A stretch of 64,000 bases of DNA, taken from Hordeum vulgare subsp. vulgare (lineage: Eukaryota > Streptophyta > Magnoliopsida > Poales > Poaceae). This document shows positions 1 through 9,978 of the stretch, piece by piece (position 1 is the stretch's first letter; the number at the start of each line of letters is the position of its first letter). Both the position numbers and the translations under genes were made by a program. The notes under the pieces are model-generated. The model saw only the letters and a program-made list of their open reading frames with translations. It was not told the DNA's origin and ran no database searches. The stretch lies in the NCBI RefSeq assembly GCF_904849725.1, contig NC_058521.1, positions 144,054,744 to 144,118,743 of the forward strand, written 5' to 3'.

Positions 1-1112
1 AATCGGTACTGGGATGTAAGACATTTTTAATCGGTATCTGTGTTCGGTGAGCATTGATCTCTAGGATCACTGAGCACGATGATCTCGACTAGTAAGTCGG
101 GGTCCCCACATTGTGTTTGCTTGGCTTTGAAAAATGTTATATGATTAGAGATCCCTTAGCATGTGACGATTGCTTCCACCTCATATTAGCCAAAACTCCC
201 GCACCAAGTAGAGATACTACGTGTGCATCCATAAACCTTCAAACCAGTTTTGCCATGAGAGTCCACCATACCTACCTATGGATTAAATAAGATCCCTCAA
301 GTAAGTTGTCATCGGTGCAAGCAATAAAAATTGCTCTCTAATATGTATGATCTATTAGTGTGTGGAAAATAAGCTTTATACAAACCTGTGATGAGGAAGA
401 CATAAAAGCGACAGACAGCATAATAAAGTTCTTTATCACAGGAGGCAATATAAAGTGACGTTCCTCCGCACTAAGAGGAGACGCGTCCAAACCTCAAAAG
501 CGCATGACAACCTCTGCTTCCCTCTACGAAGGGCCTATCTTCTACCTTTACTTTTTGCCCTTGAAAGAGTCATGGTGATCTTCACCAATTCCCTTTCTCG
601 CCTTTATCTTGGCTAACGTCATATGCTTGGGAAAGATCTATATTCATATGTCAACTTGGAGGTAAGTATTCATGAATTATTATTGTTGACATTACCCTTG
701 AGGTACGCAGTTGGGAGGCAAAACTATAAGCCCCTATCTTTCTCTGTGTCCAGCTGAAACTTTGATCTCCTGAGTACCACGTGAGTTTTAGCAATTATAG
801 AGAACGAAAGAATGATTGAGTATGTGGATTTGCTTTACAAGCTCTTATTTGACTCTTTCTGATGTTGTGATAAATTGCAATTGCTTCAGTGACTAAAGGC
901 TATCGGTTGTTACTTCTCGGTAAGGTTCTTGATCCATGCTTTAGTTTGTGAAGGAATCATCACTTTAGCATGAGGGATTATATGTTGGTATTGCTGTTCC
1001 GATCATGATCATGATGCATGCATGTTTGTATCTTGTTTTGTCGACACCTCTCGACCTAAACATGTCGACATATTTATTGAGCTAGGCTTTCGCTTGAGGA
1101 CAAGCGAGTTCT

Positions 1113-1126
1113 AAGCTTGGGGGAGT
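1113..1126 (+). promoter_or_regulatory. Polypurine tract of element F
   Basis: AAGCTTGGGGGAGT abuts the first base of the LTR (TGATACGTCC), the expected position of the plus-strand primer. The same 14-mer abuts the 3' LTRs of D and E, with one or two changes in B and C. Confidence 0.88.
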
Positions 1127-2647
1127 TGATACGTCCATTTTGCATCATGTTTTCATGTTGTTATTTATCGCTTCTTTGGCTGTTATTTCACTTCACGGTA
1201 CAATTCTTATGCCTTTTCTCTCTTATTTTGCAAGGTTTACATGAAGAGGGAGAATGCCGGCAACTAGAATTCTGGCCTGAAAGTGGAGCAAGTTTGAGAT
1301 ACCTATTCTGCGCAACTCCAAACGCCGTAAAAACCAACGAGGATTTTTTCCTGATTTATAAAAAATACTGGGCCGAAGAAGCGCCAGAGGGGGGCGTGCT
1401 GGTGGCCACAAGCCTACACGGCGCGGCCACCCCCTAGGCCGCGCCATGAGGGCTTGTGGGAAGCCTCTGGCCCACTTGGCCCCCTCTTTTGCTATATGAA
1501 GGGTTTCGTCCAGGAAAAAAATTAGGGAGGAGCTTTTTCATGGATTCGCCGCCGCCACGAGGCGGAATTGAGCAGAACCAATCTAGAGCTCCGGCAGGAC
1601 GATCCTACCGGTGAAACTTCCCTTTCAGAGGGGCAAATTGTCGCCAGCGTCATCACCAACACTCCTCTCATCGGAGGGGACTCGTCACCATAAACATCTT
1701 CATCAGCACCATCTCATCTCCAAACCCTAATTCATCACTTGTAACCAATCTCCGTCTCGTGACTTCGATTGGTACTTGTAAGGTTGCTAGTAGTGTTGCT
1801 TACTCTTTGTAGTTGATGCTAATTGGATTATTTGGTGGAAGAGTTTATGTTCAGATCCTTGATGCTACTCATTACCTCTCTAGTCATGAATATGATTATG
1901 CTTTGTGAGTAGTTACTTTTGTTCCTAAGGACATGGGATAAGTCATGCTAATAGTAGTCATGTGAATTTGGTATTCGTTCGGTAATTTGATATGTTGTAT
2001 GTTGTTTTTCCGCTAGTGGTGTTATGTGAACATTGACTACATAACAGATCACCATTATTTGGGCCTAGAGGAAGGCATTGGGAAGTAGTAAGTAGATGAT
2101 GGGTTGCTAGAGTGACAGAAGCTTAAACCCTAGTTTGTGCGTTGCTTCGTAAGGGGCTGATTTAGATCCACTAGTTTAATGCTATGGTTAGACTTTGTCT
2201 TAATTCTTCTTTCGTAGTTGCGGATGCTTGCGAGAGGGGTTAATCATAAGTGGGATGCTTGTCCAAGTAAGGGCAGTACCACACCGCCGGCCCACCCACA
2301 TATCAAACTATCAAAGTAACAAACATGAATCATATGAACATGATGAAACTAGCATGACAGAAATTCCCGTGTGTCCTCGGGAGCGTTTTTCCTCCTATAA
2401 GACTTTGTCCAGGCTTGTCCCTTGGTACAAAAGGGATTGGGCCACTTTGTTGCACCGTTGCTACTTTTGTTACTTGTTGCTCGCTACGAATCATCTCACC
2501 ACACAATCACTTGTTACCGACAATTTCAGTGCTTGCAGATATTTCCTTGTTGAAAACCACTTGTCAGATCCTTCTGGTCCTCGCTGGGTTCGACACTCTT
2601 ACTTATTGAAAGGATTACGATTGATCCCCTATACTTGTGGGTCATCA
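1127..2647 (+). repeat. 3' LTR of element F
   Basis: Starts TGATACGTCCATTTTGCATC and ends CTTGTGGGTCATCA, 1521 bp, matching the 1524/1525-bp LTRs of element C in reverse complement. The next five bases (2648-2652, GCGGC) should be the target duplication, but the partner lies outside the window. An open frame starting at 2228 runs through the LTR end into flanking DNA to 2959; its LTR part is a chance frame. Confidence 0.9.
1406..1500 (+). promoter_or_regulatory. LTR promoter: inverted repeat plus TATA box
   Basis: Outer arms CCACAAGCC (1406-1414) and GGCTTGTGG (1451-1459) enclose perfect inner arms GGCGCGGCC (1420-1428) and GGCCGCGCC (1437-1445). A TATA-like CTATATGAA follows at 1492-1500. 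Equivalent stem and TATA pairs occur in the LTRs of B, C, D, E and H. The promoter role is inferred from the TATA position, about 370 bp into the LTR. Confidence 0.7.
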
Positions 2648-4425
2648 GCGGCGGCCTTCGTGTTGCTCCTCCAGCCCGCGCAACTGTCTTCGCATGAGGA
2701 CGCTATGTGGCCGTCATCACTGGTAGTAGGTGACGCCCGAGTCCAAGGCACGAGTAAGTCAAACCAACCTTCGATTGATGTTTATCGTGCACGGATCAGT
2801 GATCTAAAAAAAGCTGGGCGGTCTGATCTAGAACAAAAATTGACCGATGAGATGAATTTAAGTACTTCTAATTTGTTAGGCCTTGGAGATTTCAAGGCAA
2901 ACTCAAGTGAAGAAGAATTGCTTGTGAGCAAAGCAGGGCAAGATGAAGAAGGCATATAACATGGTATATATGGCTGGTTACAATTGGGCTTGGCATTATT
3001 TTTCAGAATTGGTTGTGTGTACTATCTAAAGTTCTAAACTGAATTGAGTTAGTCAAATTTGTGCACATTTATGTGTTGTCTTACGATTGAACTCGAAGAT
3101 TGCCTTGAGGAGTAGTAGTTTTAGTTGGTAGATATTCCAGGCTCCAAATGCCATTATCTGCTAAATGTGCGCCATAAGCTTGATTAGATTTATGCTTATA
3201 AATTAAATGACTGTCCACCCATTTTAGTTCTTCATGAGTATTTTCTGCAGAAATCAGATAACTGTTCACCCAGTTTCAGTGTTACTGTTTCCTTGAGTTT
3301 TTTGTTGTCAATATTTCCTCAGGCCACGTTGCTAACGAATTCCCAAAACGTGTCAAAAAAAAATCTATTGTGTAGACTTTTGAAGCATCTACAGGTTAGG
3401 TGTACGCAAAAGGGCATTTGGATGTTTGATATTTTTCTGAATGGGATTATGTTTTCAGTACATACTACACTATTAGACAATTCATATTGGATGTCATGCA
3501 ATTTACCTCACCATCTTTCTGCTCTTTATTTCTCCTAAAAGCTTGCGAAAAAGCTCAATCCATATACAAATAAAAGCTATGCTGATGAGGAAATGTAGTT
3601 TCAAGAGGTTCATCGAATTTATGAGGTACTTGAATTTCTTTGAGCGATGCTTATTCAGAGAGCTTCGAATATTACTGAACTATTGATACATACATTTTCG
3701 TCTCTTCTCTGTAGAATCTAAAGTATGGAGAAAAAGAACTCTGTGTGATCAGGTAACAATTTAATTTCTGTGATTATACACATGTCTATGCTGCTTTGAC
3801 TTTAAACTAATGGTTGTTTTCTTGTATGTTCATGAGTTACAGAAAATTAATTGCTTGAAACAAAAGATAATTAGACAGAAATGTAGTTTGACTAATTGTT
3901 TGGTTTTTTGTTTCCCTATGCATTTGCAAGGGTCATCAACCTTTCTAAAAAAACACCAACCTTTTGGAGTAAGAATGCCCCTCAAAATCTCATGCTACCA
4001 TGGAATCTGCATTTGATAGCTTGGCCTGATTTTTGTAGGTTGGCACTGACCGAGTGACCAGTATGAGAGAGCTGCTGCTGAATGTGGTAGAGCTGGCAGT
4101 TTGGAAAATCCTTTTGGGGATATTTTCTTTCATGCTGCTGGTCGTGCTGGTAGAATGAATGATGTATGTCATTTATTCAGAGTTAATAATCTTGTACTGC
4201 TCTTAGGTCTGAGTTTTGTGGTTTTGTTTATTCTCAAATTTCACATTTTTTACCATTATTATGTATGTTTCTGACTAAATAGAAAATTTTGTATGAAAAT
4301 CATTTCATCTTTGTAATTTTCAGTTTACGGAATTGCTTTGAGGTAAGCATCCGCGTTTTGTGTTAATCATTACGCACTAGATACCAATCTTTGTGTTATT
4401 ATCTTATGTGATCGGTTCTTTTACG
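2648..4425 (+). pseudogene. Decayed host gene fragment with exon-like pieces, family not recognised
   Basis: Low-copy-looking, AT-rich DNA between elements F and E. Exon-like pieces: an open stretch to 2959 containing RISDLKKAGRSDLEQKL with an acidic end; 3542-3625 (reads LNPYTNKSYADEEM, then an in-frame TAG at 3596, then FQEVHRIYE) followed by donor GTACTT; 3715-3752, a 38-nt piece between TCTCTGTAG and GTAACA reading NLKYGEKELCVI; and 4062-4163, reading RAAAECGRAGSLENPFGD and ending at donor GTATGTC. Together with the split exon at 16109-16159/61798-61861 they suggest a plus-strand multi-exon gene broken by insertions. I could not assign a family, and the pieces may not all belong to one gene. 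The T-rich DNA between them looks intronic. Confidence 0.4.
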
Positions 4426-4430
4426 ATGCT
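4426..4430. repeat. Target site duplication of element E, left (ATGCT)
   Basis: ATGCT directly precedes the LTR start TGACGTCAG and recurs at 14713-14717 right after the other LTR. Confidence 0.95.
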
Positions 4431-4739
4431 TGACGTCAGCTGTGCTTCTCTGGCAATGGCTCCAGAAAAGTGCTGATCCTGCAATCTCTAGTGTTAGCTA
4501 GACGAATGCTTATAACAACTAACCTTCTCCTGCAACGACACCAGAAGAATGCTGATAGCACCCCCGTCAATGAAACTGGAAGAATGTTGTTGATGGCCCA
4601 CCAGCGCGTGGGTTCGCAGCAGTTTTCGAGGGTAGAGTATTCGACCCAATTTGTAGGTACGCCAGTCAGGAGGTGAGAGTATACTCTCAAGTATTAGCAG
4701 CTGAATTTGTCAGATTCAATCACACCTGAGAGATTAGTA

Positions 4740-5060
4740 TCTGCAAGCACAATAGTAACAGCAAAGTAGTAACAGCGAAGTAGCGGGTATCGGCAGTGTA
4801 ACGAGCAATAGCAGTGGCAAGGAACAGCAGTAGTGACAGCAGTAGCAAGTAGCAATAGTAGCAAGCGACAGTAGTACCAACAGTAGCAGCAGAGCAAAGC
4901 AAGTAACAGCAGTAGCAACAGTAGTAGCAGCAGCAGAGCAAGACAAGTAACAGCAGTAGCAACAGTAGTAGCAGCAGAGCAAGACAAGTAACGGCAGTAG
5001 CAACACTAGTAGCAGCAGAGCAAGACAAGTAACGACAGTAGCAACAGTAGGAGAAACTCG
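4740..5060 (-). repeat. LTR minisatellite, ~42-45-bp units
   Basis: About four tandem units of the type GACAAGTAACAGCAGTAGCA..., built from AGC/AGT triplets. The same array occurs at about 13270-13590 in the other E LTR, in D (27955-28245, 36355-36650) and shorter in B (18520-18615, 47425-47515). It creates long chance Leu/Cys/Tyr-rich frames that should not be read as membrane proteins. Confidence 0.85.
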
Positions 5061-5840
5061 TAGGCATTGGGTCGGTGATTTGTTCGGATGATATTCATCA
5101 TGCAACAGCTATAACACGGAGAGATATGTGGCTAGCTCCCGTTCGTCAATGTGATGTAGGCATGCATTCCGTGTGTCGTCATACGTGCTTAGGGAAAAGA
5201 ACTTGCATGACATCTATTGTCCATCCCTCCCGTGGCAGCGGGGTCCAAAAGGAAACTACGGGATATTAAGGTTCTCCTTTTAATAAAGAACCGGACCAAT
5301 GCATTAGCACTTGGTGAACACATGAACTCCTCAAACTATGGTCATCACCGGGATTGGTTCCGGTTATTGTCACTCCGGGGTTGCCGAATCATAACACATA
5401 GTAGGTAACTACAACTTGCATGATTGGATCTAAAACACACATATATTGGTGACAACATAATAATTTCAGATATGAAATCATGGCACTCGGGCCCTAGTGA
5501 CAAGCATTAAGCATGGCAAAGTAGTAGCATCATCAATATCAGAACATAGTGGATACTAGGGATCAATCCCCATCAAAACTAACTCGATTACATGATAGAT
5601 CTCATCCTACTCATCACCACCCAGCGATCCTACGAATAGATTACTCACGAACGACGAAGAGCTTCATGGAATTGGAGAGGGAAGAAGGTTGATGATAACG
5701 ATGGCGACGATTTCTCCTCTCCGGAGCCCAAGACAGACTCCAGATCTGCCCTCCAGATGAAGAACAGGTGGTGGCAGCGCCTCCGTATCGAAAATGCAAT
5801 GACAACTACTCTTTTTATTTTTTCTGGGACGAAAGACAAC

Positions 5841-5933
5841 TTATAGAGCTGGAATTGGGGGCGGCAGGTGACTGTGGGCCCCACAAGCCTGCCCACCGCC
5901 ACCAGGGGGTGGTGGTGGAGCAGGGGCTTGTGG
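5841..5933 (-). promoter_or_regulatory. E LTR promoter: inverted repeat plus TATA box
   Basis: Outer arms CCACAAGCC 5881-5889 and GGCTTGTGG 5925-5933. Inner arms CCACCGCCACC 5893-5903 and GGTGGTGGTGG 5908-5918 differ in sequence from those of C and F yet still pair. CTCTATAAG (minus strand, about 5841-5849) lies ~30 nt downstream in the sense of the element. Confidence 0.65.
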
Positions 5934-6170
5934 CCCACTGGCCCACCCCCTCAGGTGGATCCTGGCGCAGGTATTTTTGATATTTTCCAAAACTGCTCCC
6001 CGTAAATTTTCAGGACGTTTGGAGAACTTTGATTTCTGCATAAAAATAACACCAAGGCAATTCTGCTGAAAACAGCGTCAGTCCAGGTTAGTTCCATTCA
6101 AATCATGCAAAATATAGTCCAAAACAAGGGCAAAAGAGTTTGGAAAAGTAGATACGTTGGAGACGTATCA

Positions 6171-6184
6171 ACTCCCCCAAGCTT
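6171..6184 (-). promoter_or_regulatory. Polypurine tract of element E
   Basis: ACTCCCCCAAGCTT on the plus strand, i.e. AAGCTTGGGGGAGT on the element strand, directly upstream of the 3' LTR. Confidence 0.9.
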
Positions 6185-8072
6185 AAAACATTGTTTGTCC
6201 TCAAGCAACTCAGTTGACAAACTGAGAAAGAAAGAAAAACGTTGACAAACTCCATTTGATCTTGTTGTTGCAACTATGTCTAACGCATAACCAGAATTTC
6301 AGCAAGATCACAAGTTAACCACATAAGCAAATGACACAAAGGTCTCACGGTAAACTAATATCAATTGCATAATCAGCTAACGAGCAAATAATAATGAGTT
6401 TCAGATACCAACACTTCAATCAAAGCAAGCATGAAGCAATATGAATAGGTGCTATCTCGCTAGCTCTTTCTGAGACCGCAAAACATAAATGGAGAGCACT
6501 TTCAAAGATCAAGGACTGACTAAACGTTGTAATTCATAGCAACGAAGATCCAGTCATAGTCATACTCAATATCAATCAAAAGCAAAGCATAAAAATGATA
6601 GAGGTGCTCTCTAATTGATGCTCATAAAAGAGGAGGATGACTCGACAGCAAAATAAATAGACAGGCCCTTCGCAGAGGACAGCATTGATTTGCAGAGGTG
6701 CGAGAGCTCAAGCTTTGAAAACAGAGATAATAATTTTGGGTGGCATGCTTTCATTGTTAACGCAATGACCAAGAGTTCTCAATATCTTCCATGCTACTCA
6801 TGCTATAGGCGGTTCCCAAACAGAAAAGTAAAGTTTTAACTCCCCCACCACCAATCAATCACACTCCACGGCTAGTCGATTCCTCGGGTAACGTCCATAC
6901 TAACATCAATCCGGAGTGAGTCTTGTTTTACAGTTATGTTTTCGATTTAAGCGTGGAACTGGGCATCCCAAATACCGGCCCCTTTCTCGCGAAGGACTGT
7001 GAATAAACACATGGCGAGGATAACACTCCTAGCATGGAAGATACCAATAGCCCTCTGTCACCACATGAGCGGTTCGGGCATGCAAAAAGATTTATTTCTT
7101 GAAGGTTTAGAGAATGGCACATGCAAATTTACTTGGAACGGCATGTAGATACCGCAAATAGGTAGGTATGGTGGACTCTCATGGAAAAACTTTTGGGTTT
7201 ATGGAGGTGGATGCACAAGTAGTATTTCCGCTTAGTACAAGTGAAGGCTAGCAAAAGACTGGGAAGCGACCAACTAGAGAGTGACAACAGTCATCAAGAT
7301 GCAATGAGTTTGACTAACATTGAATGCAAGCATGAACATGAAATAAATCACCATGAACACGAACATCATAGAGGCTATGTTGATTTTGTTTCAACTACAT
7401 GCATGAACATGCGCAAAGTCAAGCCACTTGAAACATTCAAAGGGGAATACCATCCTATCATACTACATCATAGTCATCTCAAAATCTATGTTGGCAATCA
7501 AGACAAACCATTATAAGCTCTCAGCTAAATAAGCATGGCATCAGAAATTATGATCTCTAAGTTGTCATTGCAAACATGGTTCTCTCACAACAAAGCTAAA
7601 TCTGGGTCGACAAGCTAGTCATATTTACAAAAACAAAATAGATAGAGTTCATACGAGCTTTTCAGTCTCAGTCACTTCATCATATACCATCATTGTTGCC
7701 TTTCATTTGCACGATCGAACGATGAGAATGATAATAAGCGCATTGGACTAAGCTGAATCTGCAGGCAAACACAAAGGAGAAGACAAAATAATACGGCTCT
7801 TTGAAAGCTAAATAGTTAAGCATGTAAGAACCACTAAGCATTGTAACCAATATCTTCTACCTTGACACAATGAAAAAGAAAACTATTTACATGGGAAAGC
7901 TCCCAACAAGCAAAAGAAGAAAGAAAAATCTTTTTGGGTTTTCTCAAAAGGACACAAAACAAGAAAACAAGAAAACGAAAATAAACTAGCATGGATAATA
8001 CAGTGGGAAAGTGAAAACACCGGCTAACAAAATGAAAGCATAAGCATGAATGTAAAGTCGGTGAGAACACGT
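6185..8072 (-). other. 3' non-coding leader of element E
   Basis: About 1.9 kb between the second PPT and the 3' LTR, closely matched in D (29377-31265) and B (19765-21329 plus 41571-41909). The stretch around 7157-7230 (GGTAGGTATGGTGGACTCTC) is also shared with the otherwise different 3' region of C (about 23703) and with F. Its only conserved frame is the 62-codon one at 6934-7122. Otherwise it appears non-coding. Confidence 0.75.
6934..7122 (-). CDS. Conserved 62-aa small ORF, doubtful
   Basis: Starts MCHSLNLQEI and contains CPNRSCGD. The same 62-codon frame is open from the same start to the same end in D (30126-30314) and B (20516-20704), with about 10-15% residue changes, although gag in all three copies is broken. 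No domain is recognised. It could be chance conservation of a short frame inside a conserved leader, so the coding claim is weak. Confidence 0.25.
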   Translation of the reverse strand: MCHSLNLQEINLFACPNRSCGDRGLLVSSMLGVLSSPCVYSQSFARKGPVFGMPSSTLKSKT

Positions 8073-8086
8073 ACTCCCCCAAGCTT
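8073..8086 (-). promoter_or_regulatory. Second (central) polypurine tract in element E
   Basis: AAGCTTGGGGGAGT on the element strand, identical to the LTR-proximal PPT, 22 nt past the ORF2 stop and ~1.9 kb from the 3' LTR. No LTR-like TGATACG follows. The same motif sits at the same place in D (31266-31279) and B (41910-41923), and after the last ORF of C (24342-24355). A role as an extra plus-strand priming site is inference. Confidence 0.5.
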
Positions 8087-8107
8087 AGGCTTTTGGCCTA
8101 GCTTGGT

Positions 8108-9175
8108 CTACTCCCAAGGTGGGAAATAACCGGCTCCAGGATACTCCGGAGTAGACTGTGGATGCCACTGCTGTGTGAGCTCCTCTGGCTCCCACTGATA
8201 AACTGGCGTCTGGTACTCGACTGGCGGCTCGGGCGCGGGCGCCTGTGGTTGGGCCAAGCCCCAATATGCGTAGATGTCCGCGGGCATAATAGTGTACCTG
8301 CCTGCATGAAGATCAAACAAAGAAGGAGCAGGCAAAGTAATAGTCTCCCGAGTACCCTGACTAAACACCAGGTTATAAATCATCCGTCTACTAGCATCTC
8401 TATCCAGAAAATCATGGCGAACCATGCTGTCATAATCCAGATATCTCTCAGGGAGAAGCATCTCTCCTTCCTCTCCTAGTCTAATGGGTGTCTCAAAGTG
8501 TCTTACAAGATGGGTAGCATAGATACCTCCATAGACAACACCCTTGGAACGGTTCAGGTTCAACCGTTGAGCGACTATAGCACCCAAGCTATAAGTCTTA
8601 TCGTTATAAAGGCCTTCGCGCAAAACCGCAAGGTCTAGAGAACTAAGTGATCCAGCCTCCCCACGGCCAATCAAACATTTTCCCACAAATAGTGAGAAGT
8701 ACCGAAGCACAGGAAAATGTATGCTAGCAATTCTAGCGCGAGACACTCCTCTCTCCTCTCCAACAGCAATAGAACCAATGAAATCCTCCAAGTCCCGTGG
8801 ACGAGGGTCACGGATATCCCCAACATAAGGTAATTTGAATACATTGCAAAAATCCTGCAGCGTCATGCACTGGGGGACATCGTATATCATGAAATCAACC
8901 GTGGGAGGATTCTTCCTCGGATAAAAGTTGAAGCTTTGAACGAAAATATTGGTGAGGAGGAGAAATTATGGGCACTTATCTTCAACGAACGCAATAAGAC
9001 CCGCGTTCTCCACCAAGTAATAAAAGTCTTCATAAAGTCCGGCGACGCGCAAAAATTCATCACTTGGCCACTCGCACGCTCGAACTTCTGTGACTCGAGG
9101 GACTACGTACTTGGGGTGGTTCTTCCCATCCTCCTTGGGGTTACGGCTTGAAGAGCCTCTCAAGAACCTCCTCAT
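8108..9175 (-). pseudogene. ORF2 of element E (unknown function), one nonsense codon
   Basis: A single frame from MRRFLRGSSS to GYFPPWE, 355 sense codons interrupted by TAA at 8966-8968 (codon 70), where B and D have a CAA codon. It contains the family motifs LYEDFYYLVENA, LQDFCNVCKLPYVGDI, IHFPVLRYFSLFVGKCLIGR and VYGGIYATHL; D and B encode the same protein. It lies where Athila-group elements may carry an extra (env-like) gene, after the place where pol would be, but no signal peptide or transmembrane segment is evident. Similarity to Athila ORF1-type proteins is possible but unproven. Confidence 0.75.
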
Positions 9176-9978
9176 CTCTTCCTTTTTCTAGCTCTGAAAA
9201 ATTCTGAAATTTTTAGAGACTTCGAAAGAAAAGTGAATAAGGATTAACCCAACTTGTAGCAACTACTCCTACTAGTGCCTAGAGACTGTATCACGCGCTA
9301 AAACTACTTGGGACCAGCTAATATCAACTTTTATAGCTCAAGAACGGGTTCACCAAGGTATCAAGAATTCGCGAAGGATAAAGCACTAGAGCAAAAACTA
9401 ACTGGACCAATGGAGGCGTCACTTACAAAGGAGTAATTTCCCCAAAACAGTTCGGAGAATGGTGGTTTGAGCAAGGAGATCGAAAATCACAGCCAAATGA
9501 GCAAGAACACAGGTTTGAGCTGCGAAACATTTTTTTCTGGAGGTGGAAGAAGAGGCTGAGAGCTGGAATGAGTGGAGGGGATGCCTGTGGGCCCCACAAG
9601 CTTGCACCACGCCACCAGGAAGGTAGGTGGCGGAGCAAGGGCTTGTGGCCCACTGGTCAGGCCCCCAGGACAGCTCTCAGGCCCAGAAATTTTCAAAAAT
9701 TCCAGAAAAAATCATACTAAATTTTCAAGACCATCGGAGAACTTTTATTTTCGAGGTATTTTTCTCCGGGACGCTAAAACAGAAAACAGGAAAAGCTAAA
9801 CTAATTCCATCATTTTTCTTCTAAGCAACAGAAAATGAAGACTCAAAACAGAGGTATGTGACTCTTTGATTCATCTGTTTCATGGTCATCGAAACAAATC
9901 CGTCAATGGGGTTGATCAAGTCCTTATGACAAAACTTTCTCGAATCGCAAGAGAAAATGGAGAATTTTCCAATAGCCA
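9176..9978 (-). other. Non-coding spacer between gag and ORF2 with LTR-like segment (E)
   Basis: This is where pol would be expected. About 9530-9780 resembles the LTR promoter region at 5815-6050: the order is AGCTGGAAT, GGGCCCCACAAGC, a Gly/Pro-type GC stem, GGCTTGTGGCCCACTGG, then AATTTTCA.GAC and GGAGAACTTT. The inverted repeat arms are CCACAAGCT 9594-9602 and GGCTTGTGG 9640-9648. The TATA is lost (AGCTCTCAG in place of AGCTCTATAAG). The same spacer exists in D (32370-33170) and B (43019-43819). A double acceptor-like TTTCAGAATTTTTCAG lies just before the ORF2 start. Confidence 0.6.

Larger units (their letters stand above)
1..2647 (+). mobile_element. Athila-like Gypsy element F, 3' end only
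   Basis: Only the 3' non-coding internal region (1-1126) and the 3' LTR (1127-2647) are in the window; the rest lies off the left edge. From about position 112 the internal part matches, in reverse complement, the 3' non-coding region of element C (about 22854-23880), so F and C are the same family in opposite orientations. The first ~110 bases do not match C. No ORF is recognised in 1-1126. Family rank (Athila-type Gypsy) is inferred from element C, which carries the pol genes. Confidence 0.85.
4431..6170 (-). repeat. 3' LTR of element E
   Basis: 1740 bp; in plus orientation it starts TGACGTCAGCTG and ends GGAGACGTATCA. Compared with element B, the terminal 160 bp (4431-4590) is an extension holding three degenerate PBS copies. 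It also holds a (AGC/AGT)-rich minisatellite at about 4740-5060, the CCACAAGCC/GGCTTGTGG inverted repeat at 5881-5933 and a TATA-like element at about 5841-5848 (minus strand). Confidence 0.93.

Noticed and set aside
4895..5050. Regularly spaced ~42-bp repeats resembling a CRISPR array
   Set aside because: Units are contiguous, have no unique spacers, lie in both LTRs of a plant retrotransposon, and the genome is eukaryotic.
4694..5105. Long Leu/Cys/Tyr-rich frames (also 13226-13640, 27788-28294, 36303-36696) looking like membrane proteins
   Set aside because: They are translations of the AGC/AGT-triplet minisatellite in the LTRs, open in several phases at once.
7241..7516. His-rich plus-strand frame NIECKHEHEINHHEHEHH
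   Set aside because: Antisense to the element; partly shared with D but truncated or absent in B, with CAT/GAA-rich composition explaining it.
8162..8479. Plus-strand frames opposite ORF2 and gag (also 9992-10408, 33859-34188, 44496-45053)
   Set aside because: Shadows of the minus-strand coding regions; no independent signal.
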